Position numbers and translations under genes: made by a program | IMG/VR virus record: IMGVR_UViG_3300025118_002814 | Location: 1 to 25,688 of that record | Reading direction: 5' to 3' (one strand) | Origin: a virus | DNA length: 25,688 nucleotides | Shown here: piece by piece, positions 9,101 through 16,393 of the stretch | How the letters are laid out: every line of letters begins with the position of its first letter | Numbering within the stretch: position 1 is the stretch's first letter | Notes under the pieces: generated by a model | Database searches by the model: none | Seen by the model: only the letters and a program-made list of their open reading frames with translations | What the model was told of the DNA's origin: nothing

Positions 9101-9441
9101 CCTTTTCCGGGACCAACTACTTGTTTGTTCATCTCGGTATTTGTGAATGCGTCTGTCCAATCAGAGTCCATAGAATCTTTGCCTTCTGGTTTTAAAAAAT
9201 TTAATGTCCCTTTAAAAATCTCAACATCAACTTCCGAGTCATTACCTTGACCAACAATAACTTTACTCCTAGGAGAAATTTTTGCAGTTAAATTAGCGTA
9301 CATAACTAAATCTTCATGGTTTACTAATCTCTCAGCAACTCTAGATGTAGCTGGGTCAATAACAAAGTTTGGGTCCACAATCATTACATTGTTACCCACC
9401 TGATATGTTAGAATGTCTCCGGAATTTAAATTATTTGCCAT
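3106..9441 (-). CDS. Giant baseplate hub protein with C-terminal M23 peptidase domain
   Basis: 2,111 residues, by far the largest gene here. The N-terminal part (about 125-230) contains a beta-rich segment (FGITSIDIKINASYRP) followed by HLPYPIFFLTLKGYYGK, features I associate with hub proteins of large myoviruses. Near residues 1795-1863 a strand-rich segment (YLPMFNGPYFIVNVSHNI) resembles the gpD/gp27 hub fold. The C-terminus is an M23 metallopeptidase: HLGID (His1960, Asp1964), GIMGNSG, then HLH (His2075, His2077). The zinc ligands H-x-x-x-D and H-x-H are therefore intact. M23 enzymes cut peptidoglycan cross-bridges, so this tail-tip enzyme would do the job of the gp5 lysozyme in T4. It is the last gene of the baseplate operon and overlaps the gp53-like gene by 11 nt. 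The roughly 1,500 residues between are unassigned. Confidence 0.75.
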   Translation of the reverse strand: MANNLNSGDILTYQVGNNVMIVDPNFVIDPATSRVAERLVNHEDLVMYANLTAKISPRSKVIVGQGNDSEVDVEIFKGTLNFLKPEGKDSMDSDWTDAFTNTEMNKQVVGPGKGDGISRRIENQSDFQGFGITSIDIKINASYRPTVTINFTDVRGKTLFEQSKTNTPYTAFFHLPYPIFFLTLKGYYGKAVKFQLMLESFVSRFDPSSGDYLVTCQFIGNHVALLRDINMHQAMTAPYMFPNRVDATTGEVTSTKGRQITTEVFNIYRKKGLIADDFPDYTILELVEKIKGIDNDMSQVFGKANLSLTTDKLEFKAALTGFKKAVLGTDGWSETYLDEGERKTIKVQVDDKNSTSGKTASVSVWPLKGATTANASVADNSNPNALKELEEKAQTALEAIVSKYTRLLISNPTFGPNAQVPPEQKGKYSVTSLLLKEGFSIYKKSKIKGTVKMGTITTTLKPEFEPWFCFDGAYESGKFLAVWRETDRKFETQAEIMSSDVSEVLNTRLKDVIGFKPTIRNVFAIILGGADTFLRMLDTVHTEAMDVSNNEKRIDAAKGSNDVSPDADTKVGSVPTLGNVYPWPKYYISKQTENGETKYELTYPGDKDIIDITGAKDKIIWPEVDFVEEYCKTANYKYTKFQPPVGNAGVNKSFTPIDVKDWPPEITPYSSLDDVDVWFEILDRAFEFIALGSVKTRYMGSSIQTQPAIDEISTYDASNLYDSIKGSPSAKNVFKDLGTGVSGKTTDNGYESIMSILSQSDPDRWLIYAFFGTVTPDTGRPSRLLIEPQPYTVKGRDFTESFKCIENNKVDSFFDLIPTIRGSWLTNNYAGTNTMGGTSPEFHNIVQNLEYDIQYTNVLTEKEETKYFTDFVYANDVESHDYNVQAKNNRNYTGLNNIHKVNKFYKEAALKPIVTEGELFPTATTAGVNGLIYVADTLDVKLTSLLNTPYFINAILQGVDYERNSPTNKSPYASAAYLFLNSLPLPTFREKALLVNEQSFGDYISQLFNQMPALHTVPITLLLKVGSIWWRYKKRVRTGFDPLSDIWWNLGKVSTIPGATGTRNIYDNVTNNLTTTYNVTLAGNPYNYQTQKSVAGVGNFLQVGVYPLIVDAINYITTSSNNYFNMGGGQVLNTLSSSIPLTIEENNVLAFTSGDNTKVKFYDVYADSSTIAPGMGVKFNDTVEPSKYYILYPSSGGLRRTDASLYNTNTLFAGATPLNAGNTQPIHNGACRLIWDISNYGHFENQTFPTAIEYLKKINPESDKQSAWSLNGDANYSTIQELRGVFGKDELDIFEDMFLQFSSLEPEMEFNSGTMKNIIKEFVVIEDTWLKESNFDEATDRIPRKLARAQFLKFLKVTQNFLNQEIKYEHTNTTKLNTITNNSSTIQKVMALHYQNQNSSGLLNSFASSYDFGIYSSSTVGIPVAPAGFGSPLPVVAQDMLLEVGHYYNESNSTQFNILTNLNDSNPMFSFFQTARGPLGNGITFNSTNVKDFAPVIRLYAAYCVSNVTLLSGAEFIAKLVGKLTLLENDQVKYVNNLVKKVQENIHNNAKQDNQTDEPITDERTKVKSEPLKLELYRSFKTLNDRWISSLSLGDNTLFEKFLFLDTANRDIGNEAIVNIWNLIKLDSPFEAGSSKTLTQSIDGYISMILKDNYFNYVPLPSYINFFNIENDVTQRQGNALFGTFREVDTLKSGPVFLCQYVGNSSEQLDSKTENNGFFNDALNIRTETNNPLIAAETPNKELANKVVAFNVDFGLKNQNIFESVQLDQNQYQNTSESYQILQEMADSGGGGATSMASLSLFNVYASRSYTATITCMGNVAIQPTQYFQLNYLPMFNGPYFIVNVSHNIRPNSIETTFEGVRQPLAELPNIEDLVQRVDSNLYKAAESRLKQLPQDLYADPRSATPSQMKKSPTSTKYVDLLSTTSSPFVNADGVTFYDIIGSGIDVHYYLMDSDPEKTHLGIDIIPGAKAYEKSISDDGIPIYPMINGTVTNALDGCANLQTTDGCGELGNFIETKLIISNKPDEDDTAYYIARYAYLRNINYSKDNAIKKSECGPKGKSIGIMGNSGLSKEIHLHVELIRGVMKNGKVVEHYLNPAAFIPGINKEVNGQ

Positions 9442-9748
9442 AATAGAGGAAGTGCTTATCTAATTTTGTTTTATACTCCTCTAGTGACTCCATTAATGGA
9501 AATGGTACTATTATTAGTGTATCATCAGGGATATTCCACTCTTGACCTCCATATGATGGGTTTGCTAACATTATTAACCACCCATAGTATGGGGTGTCAT
9601 AAAATTGTTGTGATAATTTATCTAATCTACTTTTACCTATTTTATAAACTATTTTTCTATCACTTACCTTAGGAGTTAGCTTTATGTTTGGTACCATTAT
9701 GTAATCTCCGTTTACTACAAATTCATTATATCTATTATAATATGCCAT
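9431..9748 (-). CDS. gp53-like baseplate wedge protein (LysM-like)
   Basis: 105 residues. The segment YKIGKSRLDKLSQQFYDTPYYGW (as two parts: YKIGKSRLDKLSQQ and FYDTPYYGW), then LIMLANPSYGGQEWNIPDDT and LIIVPFP, follows the LysM-like pattern seen in gp53-type wedge proteins and Afp7/LysM proteins of contractile injection systems: a strand, a helix with D/R-L-x-x-L, Y-G-x-x-x-W, then N-I-P-x-G/D-x-x-L-x-I-P. In T4 gp53 joins the wedges to the hub. The position between tube-initiator-like and hub genes fits that role. There is a 4-nt gap from the preceding gene and an 11-nt overlap with the hub gene, so it is a coupled operon member without its own promoter. Confidence 0.72.
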   Translation of the reverse strand: MAYYNRYNEFVVNGDYIMVPNIKLTPKVSDRKIVYKIGKSRLDKLSQQFYDTPYYGWLIMLANPSYGGQEWNIPDDTLIIVPFPLMESLEEYKTKLDKHFLYYGK

Positions 9749-9752
9749 ATTT

Positions 9753-10844
9753 TTAACTAATATAAAGTTGTTGCATCAATTTATAATTAAATGTAGTGTC
9801 TGCCATTCCACTATTTCTACTTACCAACCTACTTCTAACTAAATTTTGTGCTGTGTTTCCACTGTTTATTACATAACCTACTTTGTAGTCTGTATAATAA
9901 TTGTTAAGTCTATTATTTAGTATTTCATACCCTTTTAATAATCCTTCTTTTATTCTATTGTTATATAAACCACAATCGTAGTCTAACCAACTCTTTAAAA
10001 TTACATTTATCTTAGGTTTAAATTCTAAAGTTGTGCCGTACCTTAAACCGTTTATACCTTTTTTGTCTACTTTAAATAGATTATTATATAAATCACTTTG
10101 TCTATTACGTGTTAAAATATCTAACTCTTTTGTATAATTCTTATCAAAAATAAATGTTTTACTATCCTTTGTACACATCCTACTATTAAAGAATAAATAT
10201 TCATTTCCTAATGTATAGGTCTTTGCAAAATTATTATTTATGTAAGTTTGTATAAAAGAATTAACATAACTATTGCTAGTGTTATAACTGGTTGACAATA
10301 GAGTTAATGCTGTGGTCCCTGTTAACTGAAAGGCAACTACTCTACCTCCTCCCGCATTTATATATTGACCGTCATAACTATCATTAGTTATAAAATTAAG
10401 AATGTCTATAACATTACTTAAATCTTTTTGTAAGTTTCGATAACTATTAATATCCCCCATTACTTTATCTATTATGTTATTAAATTGGTCTTCTAGTGTT
10501 TGGGATAATAAATTTTGGATATAGTCTTTTTCTTCTTCTGTAGGATTACATTCATTTAACTTAGTTTGAATTGTGGTTGTCTCTGCACTAATATTACTTT
10601 TTAATGTGGTGTAGTAACTTGAAATTCTATCGATTATATCTCTAGGTATACCCACTAAATTTCCACCACTTAATGTTCCTAATGTACCGTATGAAAAATT
10701 TCTTGTATACATAAATTCTTCTACCAGTCCCATACTGTGTTGGGTGTACATATCCTCTGTTCGTTTTTTAACATCAGTGGTATAGCTATTTGCTCTGTCT
10801 ACAAATAAATTTAATGTGTTTTTATAATTTAATTCTTGTGCCAT
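9753..10844 (-). CDS. Unknown baseplate-operon protein (363 aa)
   Basis: Not recognised. The N-terminal 150 residues are mostly polar and helical (including IQTKLNECNPTEEEKDYIQN). The middle has a hydrophobic strand region (GGGRVVAFQLTGTTALTLLS). The remainder is rich in Asn and Tyr, as in many AT-rich phage structural proteins. No signal peptide, membrane segment or enzyme motif was seen. It sits 7 nt after the tube-initiator-like gene and 4 nt before the gp53-like gene, so it is very likely co-translated with baseplate proteins and may itself be a baseplate or tail-fibre-attachment component. That role is inference from context only. Confidence 0.85.
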   Translation of the reverse strand: MAQELNYKNTLNLFVDRANSYTTDVKKRTEDMYTQHSMGLVEEFMYTRNFSYGTLGTLSGGNLVGIPRDIIDRISSYYTTLKSNISAETTTIQTKLNECNPTEEEKDYIQNLLSQTLEDQFNNIIDKVMGDINSYRNLQKDLSNVIDILNFITNDSYDGQYINAGGGRVVAFQLTGTTALTLLSTSYNTSNSYVNSFIQTYINNNFAKTYTLGNEYLFFNSRMCTKDSKTFIFDKNYTKELDILTRNRQSDLYNNLFKVDKKGINGLRYGTTLEFKPKINVILKSWLDYDCGLYNNRIKEGLLKGYEILNNRLNNYYTDYKVGYVINSGNTAQNLVRSRLVSRNSGMADTTFNYKLMQQLYIS

Positions 10845-10851
10845 ACTTTAT

Positions 10852-13800
10852 TTATCCTGTTGAGTTATTCCAAAATTGCCAAAACGGTGTGTCTTGTTCT
10901 CCTGATGGGGTTCCACCCTCTTGTTGTTTGGCCAATTCTTCTGCGGCTTTAGCGGCTGCATCTTCTGCTGCTGCTTTTTCCGCCTCTAAAGTGGTTATTA
11001 CTTCTTGTTCATTATCCATCAATTTAGTACCTTCAGTCTGGAATGCTCTATTATCATACATTTCTGTATTACCAAAATAGTTAAATGATAATGCATTTTG
11101 TAGTCTAGATACTGGTTCTTTAAGTCCTTGACCACCAATAAATTTAAAGTTCATACTAACTCCCGCTATCATAGGCTGTAATCCTATTCCTTCAGGATTC
11201 ATATCTAATACTAATGGGTCGTAACTAAAACTAACCGAATCTATAGCTATCTTGGTATGATAAAAATCACCTATTCTTAGAACACATATAGGTGGTGCCC
11301 CAAATGCTGTGTTATCCGCGTCCACTATTTTCTTACCATCTTCTGTTACTGTTGGTATGGTATTACCTGGTCTAGTACATTGTAGCAAAAATGTTAGTCG
11401 AGTGTTCAGTCCTTCTGGTGTTGTTGAATGAAAAGATGGGTGGAAATTTTGTAACTCTCTTTTTAATGCGTTATATACAAATTCGTCTTCCTCTTTCAAC
11501 GCGTTAAAATAATTTTCTTCACCTAGTAGTCTTGCTAAAATTTTAGTTGTGTCTAGATGTTTTGTTGGTGTCTCACTTGCCTTAGAATTTTGAATTGCTT
11601 GTTCGTCCTCTGACAGGTTTTCTTGTGGGTTGTCAGCCCAAAAATTACTGGTACTTAAGGTACTATTATCAGGTAAATCGTTAGTCTCTGTATTCCCGGT
11701 ACTTGTTATACCTTCCTCATTCAAATCAATTGTAGTGGAACTCCCATCTGTATTTTCTCCTAGATTAATAGTTGTTGAACCTCCGTCTTGGTCTACTGGG
11801 TTGGGTGGTGTAATATTAGCATTGTCATTTACTGTTTGTGATGCATCTGCATTGTATTGGTCGGTAACATCATTTTGTGCTGTTATTAAATCATCTAAAG
11901 AAACATTAGGAAATTTACTTGCAAGTTCATATATATCATACTCTTTACATCCAGCAAAAAATGAATGTAGTACCTCGTCCGCTCTTGTATCTGGTACATT
12001 TTTTAATGTATTTTGTGCAATTTCATTTAAAATCGATGGATGGTCTACCACCATTTTCCAACTTAAGGTACCAATTCTTTCAGTGTAATTATAGGTATAA
12101 ACTGGTTCTGGTCTGCCTAAGAAGTTTACCGAGTTCCATTGAGCTGAATTGGTATCACCTACTTGGATATCGTAAGGTGGGAACCACATTATCCTTCCTC
12201 CATTTGGTCCTCTTTCTGATAAAGGTAATTTTAATAGTTCAGATGTTCCTCTCCAAGCAAGATTTTCAATAGAAAACATATATTTTTTTACATTTTTCTG
12301 GTCTACATTAGTATCTACGTTTTCTCCCATTACTGGAGCTATATTTAAATTATAAGTGTTAGTTAAAACCGAATGTGTTTTTCCTAAATGATTACCTTTA
12401 TGTCTAATCATATTTTTGTACTTATAATATGGATTGTCTTTAGTCCACGTCCTACAAAATTCATTTACTTGTGTACCACCTAACCACCCTTCAGATACAT
12501 TTCTTGCTCCAGAACCTTTAGATATGTTCTTGTACCCGTCATTGAATACTTTAGATGTTTGGTCGATTGCGTGACCTGCGTGTTTTCTTTTTGCTCCACC
12601 CATTAATGGTGCTGAATCAATTAATTTTTGTGTTTGGTCTAATAACCCACCCTTTCTTTTTGGTTTTGTATGGGACCTACTTAATAATAATCCGGGTGGT
12701 GCGTTTAATGAAGCAAACGATGTGGTCCCAAACCAAGTCCACCCACCGTCTAAATTACCACCATCACCATATGCTTCACCAGACATTCCAAATTTATAAA
12801 ATTGCCATAATGAAGTTCCGTTAACTGTTTCTAATTCTTTTGCTAATGTAGAAGGACCATAAACTAATGCACCTACATTTCTACCAAACTCATCTTGTGG
12901 TACTGCTCCTATAGGACTTTGTAACATAGTTGGTTCTGCATTTTTGGAGCCGACATAATAATAAGGTTTCACCGCTTCAAGACCCATAGGTAATTGTACT
13001 CTACTATAGTCAGGTCTAAATATATTAAATTTTAAATTTTCAAATAAGGCAGATTGTTGTTTTTCACCCATATGTTCTATAAAAGAATCACTTGGTGAAG
13101 GATACGCAATTAATGTTTTAGGTATGGCGTCACCACCAGTTATTTCACTTATAAGAGCACTAGCTGTAGCTTGGAAGTCTACCTCTGTTTCACTACCTTT
13201 ACTTATCCCGTTTGCTACTAACCCGTTTATATTAGGTACAAAAACATCATTGAAGTAACTCCCTGGTAATGTAGATTCTCCATAATATAAATTACTTATT
13301 CTTGCCATAAAATCTGTTCCGTCTAATTCTTTTTTTCCGGGAGATGTGCTAATATCATACATCCAATTACCTTGTGTTCCGTCAGTTGTTTGTTTTAAAT
13401 ATTGTGTTTGTAGGTCGCCTAAATTTCTTCTTAACCAACCGCTAGATGCATTCATTAACGCACTATCATCTAAAATTTTAGAATTCATAGTGTTAATCAT
13501 ATTATTAGTTATATTAACTGTTTCTAATATTTCGGCTGGGGTGTATTCTGATGATACAAAAGATTGGGGTGTCCTACTATTTGGTGCTACATAACCTTGT
13601 CCTGTTCTGGGTAGTACTTTATCGACATCAATTAATTGTACGTCTTTATACCCACCCATTGGTCCATATTTATTATCTAGGAATAAATTTCTTTGTGGTG
13701 TTACTCCGGTTTCTTCTACTGTAGGTTGGTCTTTTACCGATATTTCGTAGAATTGATTTAGTTTTTGTCCTCCAGGAGGTTGTATTCCCCATGCTGGTGG

Positions 13801-13947
13801 TATTGGATTTCCATCTGCTAGGTAAGAACTTTTTAAATTTCTACTTAATAAAAATTGTCTTAGTCTCTCAGTTGACCCAACACTAGGTTTATAAGGACCC
13901 ATCATTCCAAATGCTTGTACTCCTTCTATATTTTTTCCTACGGACAT
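10852..13947 (-). CDS. Baseplate tube-initiator-like protein with split fold
   Basis: 1,031 residues. Residues 583-645 (GGRIMWFPPYDIQV, then FLGRPEPVYTYNYTERIGTLSWKMVVDHP) resemble the first half of tube-initiator/cap domains (gp48/gp54 or CIS-tube type). Residues 884-938 (APPICVLRIGDFYHTKIAI, then IAGVSMNFKFIGG) resemble the second half. Between them, about 690-795 is a low-complexity Asn/Thr/Asp linker, apparently inserted into the fold. A C-terminal Ala/Glu-rich helix (981-1010) precedes a tryptophan-containing tip (PFWQFWNN). The protein would cap the baseplate and seed tail-tube assembly. It is the first gene of the baseplate operon, with a box and a 16-bp palindrome directly upstream. 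The N-terminal 550 residues are unassigned. Confidence is high for structural, moderate for the initiator role. Confidence 0.6.
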   Translation of the reverse strand: MSVGKNIEGVQAFGMMGPYKPSVGSTERLRQFLLSRNLKSSYLADGNPIPPAWGIQPPGGQKLNQFYEISVKDQPTVEETGVTPQRNLFLDNKYGPMGGYKDVQLIDVDKVLPRTGQGYVAPNSRTPQSFVSSEYTPAEILETVNITNNMINTMNSKILDDSALMNASSGWLRRNLGDLQTQYLKQTTDGTQGNWMYDISTSPGKKELDGTDFMARISNLYYGESTLPGSYFNDVFVPNINGLVANGISKGSETEVDFQATASALISEITGGDAIPKTLIAYPSPSDSFIEHMGEKQQSALFENLKFNIFRPDYSRVQLPMGLEAVKPYYYVGSKNAEPTMLQSPIGAVPQDEFGRNVGALVYGPSTLAKELETVNGTSLWQFYKFGMSGEAYGDGGNLDGGWTWFGTTSFASLNAPPGLLLSRSHTKPKRKGGLLDQTQKLIDSAPLMGGAKRKHAGHAIDQTSKVFNDGYKNISKGSGARNVSEGWLGGTQVNEFCRTWTKDNPYYKYKNMIRHKGNHLGKTHSVLTNTYNLNIAPVMGENVDTNVDQKNVKKYMFSIENLAWRGTSELLKLPLSERGPNGGRIMWFPPYDIQVGDTNSAQWNSVNFLGRPEPVYTYNYTERIGTLSWKMVVDHPSILNEIAQNTLKNVPDTRADEVLHSFFAGCKEYDIYELASKFPNVSLDDLITAQNDVTDQYNADASQTVNDNANITPPNPVDQDGGSTTINLGENTDGSSTTIDLNEEGITSTGNTETNDLPDNSTLSTSNFWADNPQENLSEDEQAIQNSKASETPTKHLDTTKILARLLGEENYFNALKEEDEFVYNALKRELQNFHPSFHSTTPEGLNTRLTFLLQCTRPGNTIPTVTEDGKKIVDADNTAFGAPPICVLRIGDFYHTKIAIDSVSFSYDPLVLDMNPEGIGLQPMIAGVSMNFKFIGGQGLKEPVSRLQNALSFNYFGNTEMYDNRAFQTEGTKLMDNEQEVITTLEAEKAAAEDAAAKAAEELAKQQEGGTPSGEQDTPFWQFWNNSTG

Positions 13948-13954
13948 ATAATTT

Positions 13955-13970
13955 TATTTATTAATAAATA
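13955..13970 (-). promoter_or_regulatory. Promoter box within a 16-bp perfect palindrome
   Basis: TATTTATTAATAAATA is identical on both strands. Its upstream half (13963-13970, gene orientation TATTTATT) is a variant of the shared box and ends 15 nt before the ATG at 13947. The palindrome could be an operator or chance in AT-rich DNA. Confidence 0.45.
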
Positions 13971-13987
13971 GATTATAAAAATATTTT

Positions 13988-16138
13988 TTATGATTGTAAC
14001 ATCATTAAAAAGTCTTTTCTTGCTGCACTATTTCTATTAAACGCTCGAGCTACTTCTTCAGCGGTTACCGTACTGGTTCCTCCCGCTCCATCTCTTATTG
14101 TTAATTCACCAGTAATCTTATGTTCTTTTACCCCAGAATTTATAGTTTGGGTGGAAATACTATTTGTTATATTACTTACTTCACTTAATAGGTCTTTACT
14201 CCCACTCATACCTCCTTGTAGGGCACCTTCTAAGTCAGTTCCTCCAATCACTAAATCATCTTTATTAAATCTCAGAGGTTCATCCATCCCAGGTCTTAAA
14301 ATAAAATCATTTGCGGGTGGTAGTTCCATTAGGTGAGCGTTTTCTATGTTTAAACCTTTAGCTGCATCTTGTACCAAACCAAAAGCTTCTTTTGTTAATG
14401 ACCCCGATAAGTTACCTATTAACTTAGCTATTTTTTCTTCATCACCACCCATTAACGTTTCTATTTGTTCTTCTGTAAGTAAATTAAGTTTCCCGGCTGC
14501 TGTTTGTGAAAAAGCTCCTTCTAGTGCGGCTCTTGAGTCACCCCCCATTTCTTTAACCATAAATCTCATACTAGTGTCCATTAAAGCTAGATATTGATTG
14601 GCTTTTTCTGCCACTGTTAATTGTTGTTTATAAATGTCTGAGTCAGTTTGGCCTTCTTTTCTTAAAAGTTCTAGTTGTTCTTCGGTTACATCCTCTACAC
14701 TAACTAACTCATCAATTCCCGGTATTTTAACTTCGGCTGCCCCACCTTTACCTATTTGAGCCATGGACGCTATTAATTCTTTATCTTCTGGACTTATACC
14801 TTCTGTAAATTCCATTTGTGATAGAACAGCTGATTCCCTTGCCGCTTTTGTAGCAGCATCTGCTAAATCTTGGTAGTTCATACCCATTGCTGTAGCTTGG
14901 TCCCTTAATTGTCTTTGTGTTGCTGGGGATATAACAAATTTATTTTTTACTTCATCAAAAGTTGCTGCTTCAGATGCAGTATCAATAATAGCTTTTTGTA
15001 AGCCTTCTAGGTCATTACTAGCCATGTACATTAATTTAAATGGGTCGGTTAAATCACTAGCTGCCCCACCAATTACTTGCATTTTAGCTGCAAATTCTAT
15101 TGCTCCTTCTGGGTCTAATAGATTTTCTGCCAACCCTGTTACATCTGCCATTGATACACCTAATCGTTGGGCTCTTGCTACCATTCGGGATAATCCTTCT
15201 ACACCCCCTTCAAATTGGTATGTGTTAATTAATTTTATTTCACTAGATACATTCTTTAAAAACGTTTCCATAACAACCCCCATTTGTCTACCTGTTGATA
15301 GTACGTCTGACATCGCATTGTTAGTGTCGTCTACCCCACCTATTGCATCTTTTAAACTAAACCCTACCCTATCAAAAGCATCTGCAAAAGCAGCTCCATC
15401 AAAACCTTCGAGTGTTTTTGTTAATAAAGTAACTCTTTCTGTTACTTCTGGAGGGATTCTTAGATTTCTTCCAATCTCAATTGATATTGCTTTGAATGTT
15501 TGGAATAGTTCGTCTACTGTTATCCCCCACTTATAGGAAGATTTTCCGGCTTCATTTAATTCATCAATTGTATCAAACAATTGTGCGTTAGTCATACCTA
15601 GTGATTTAGATATTTCTACCCTTAAAGTGTCTTCTAAAGCTACCATATCTAAAATGAAGCCCATATTCTCCTTTATCTTACTAGTATCGAGAGCACCACC
15701 AGCTAAAAGCTCTGACATTTTGTTTAATTCAGAAACGGTGATTCTTTCTCTAGATACTCTTTCTTTTGTAGCTTCTTCAAAAATCCCTAAATCACCTACA
15801 TCCCAAACACCCCCCTTATAACCTCCCTTTTTACCGTCTTGAACACCTTTGTTATAAGCTTCCTTAATCATTTTTTCAACCTCTTTCTTTTCGTCAGGGT
15901 CGAGAGGAGCAAATGATGGTATAGGGTTGTCAACACCTAATAATTTAGCGAGTTGTGATGATGTTGGGTTACCGTCTTTACCTATCTTTTTAATAGAGTT
16001 TATACGGGATTGTCTGGTGGGTTCATCTTTATAGTTAAAAATCCCAATAGGGACCCCTAATTCAGGATGAGATGCAAAATAAGGTTTTGCACCAGATAAA
16101 AGTCTTTCAATAAATAATTGTTTAAGAAAGTTCAACAT
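13988..16138 (-). CDS. Tail tape measure protein
   Basis: 716 residues. After a polar N-terminus (1-115) the protein is almost wholly helical with tape-measure composition: long Ala/Gly/Leu/Met-rich stretches such as GLSRMVARAQRLGVSMADV, GAIEFAAKMQVIGGAASDL and QDLADAATKAARESAVLSQ. The final 80 residues turn beta-rich and polar (ITGELTIRDGAGG). Tape measures fill the tail tube and set its length. At the usual ~0.15 nm per residue this predicts a tail of roughly 100-110 nm. It lies directly downstream of the gp26-like pair, as T4 gene 29 lies downstream of 26-51-27-28, and before the baseplate operon. A box begins 15 nt upstream of the ATG. Sequence identity to any named family member was not tested. 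Confidence 0.72.
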   Translation of the reverse strand: MLNFLKQLFIERLLSGAKPYFASHPELGVPIGIFNYKDEPTRQSRINSIKKIGKDGNPTSSQLAKLLGVDNPIPSFAPLDPDEKKEVEKMIKEAYNKGVQDGKKGGYKGGVWDVGDLGIFEEATKERVSRERITVSELNKMSELLAGGALDTSKIKENMGFILDMVALEDTLRVEISKSLGMTNAQLFDTIDELNEAGKSSYKWGITVDELFQTFKAISIEIGRNLRIPPEVTERVTLLTKTLEGFDGAAFADAFDRVGFSLKDAIGGVDDTNNAMSDVLSTGRQMGVVMETFLKNVSSEIKLINTYQFEGGVEGLSRMVARAQRLGVSMADVTGLAENLLDPEGAIEFAAKMQVIGGAASDLTDPFKLMYMASNDLEGLQKAIIDTASEAATFDEVKNKFVISPATQRQLRDQATAMGMNYQDLADAATKAARESAVLSQMEFTEGISPEDKELIASMAQIGKGGAAEVKIPGIDELVSVEDVTEEQLELLRKEGQTDSDIYKQQLTVAEKANQYLALMDTSMRFMVKEMGGDSRAALEGAFSQTAAGKLNLLTEEQIETLMGGDEEKIAKLIGNLSGSLTKEAFGLVQDAAKGLNIENAHLMELPPANDFILRPGMDEPLRFNKDDLVIGGTDLEGALQGGMSGSKDLLSEVSNITNSISTQTINSGVKEHKITGELTIRDGAGGTSTVTAEEVARAFNRNSAARKDFLMMLQS

Positions 16139-16153
16139 AGTTTTTCATTTAAC

Positions 16154-16161
16154 TATAAATA
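16154..16161 (-). promoter_or_regulatory. Promoter box TATTTATA upstream of the tape measure gene
   Basis: Context in gene orientation is AACTATTTATAGTT, an inverted repeat (AACTAT-TT-ATAGTT). The box lies immediately after the stop of the 76-aa ORF and ends 15 nt before the tape measure ATG. Confidence 0.5.
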
Positions 16162-16162
16162 G

Positions 16163-16393
16163 TTAATATGACTGTTTCCTTTTGTTTTTTGATTGTTCGT
16201 AAGCTTCTTTCTTTTTATCGAACTCCTCCACTAAACTATTAATATAAAATCTACGTTCAAAGGTTGGCATACGTAAGAGGTCGGACCATGGAATATGGAG
16301 GTGTTTCATTAAGTAGTAAAACTCTTGCAAAAGGGCATTCCTATAGCCCGTAGAAAGGACGAAAAAACTCAACACCCAAAGTAACTCGGACAT
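16163..16393 (-). CDS. Small ORF overlapping gp26-like gene; candidate assembly-chaperone extension
   Basis: 76 codons from the ATG at 16393, overlapping the end of the gp26-like gene by 53 nt in the +1 frame. Residues from about 17 onward (YRNALLQEFYYLMKHLHI, then MPTFERRFYINSLVEEFDKK) look like a helical domain with the P-x-x-E-R-x-F-x-I-x-x-L motif that I associate with short phage tail-assembly ORFs following gp26-type genes. The region in front of this, inside the overlap, is less protein-like, and no good leader precedes the ATG. The domain may therefore be made by +1/-2 frameshifting from the upstream gene as well as, or instead of, separate initiation. Placement just before the tape measure fits a chaperone role. 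Confidence 0.65.
   Translation of the reverse strand: MSELLWVLSFFVLSTGYRNALLQEFYYLMKHLHIPWSDLLRMPTFERRFYINSLVEEFDKKKEAYEQSKNKRKQSY

Noticed and set aside
13976-13987. A/T-only hairpin (AAAAATATTTTT type) after the tape measure gene as a terminator
   Set aside because: No G/C pairs in the stem and no loop; too weak to call.
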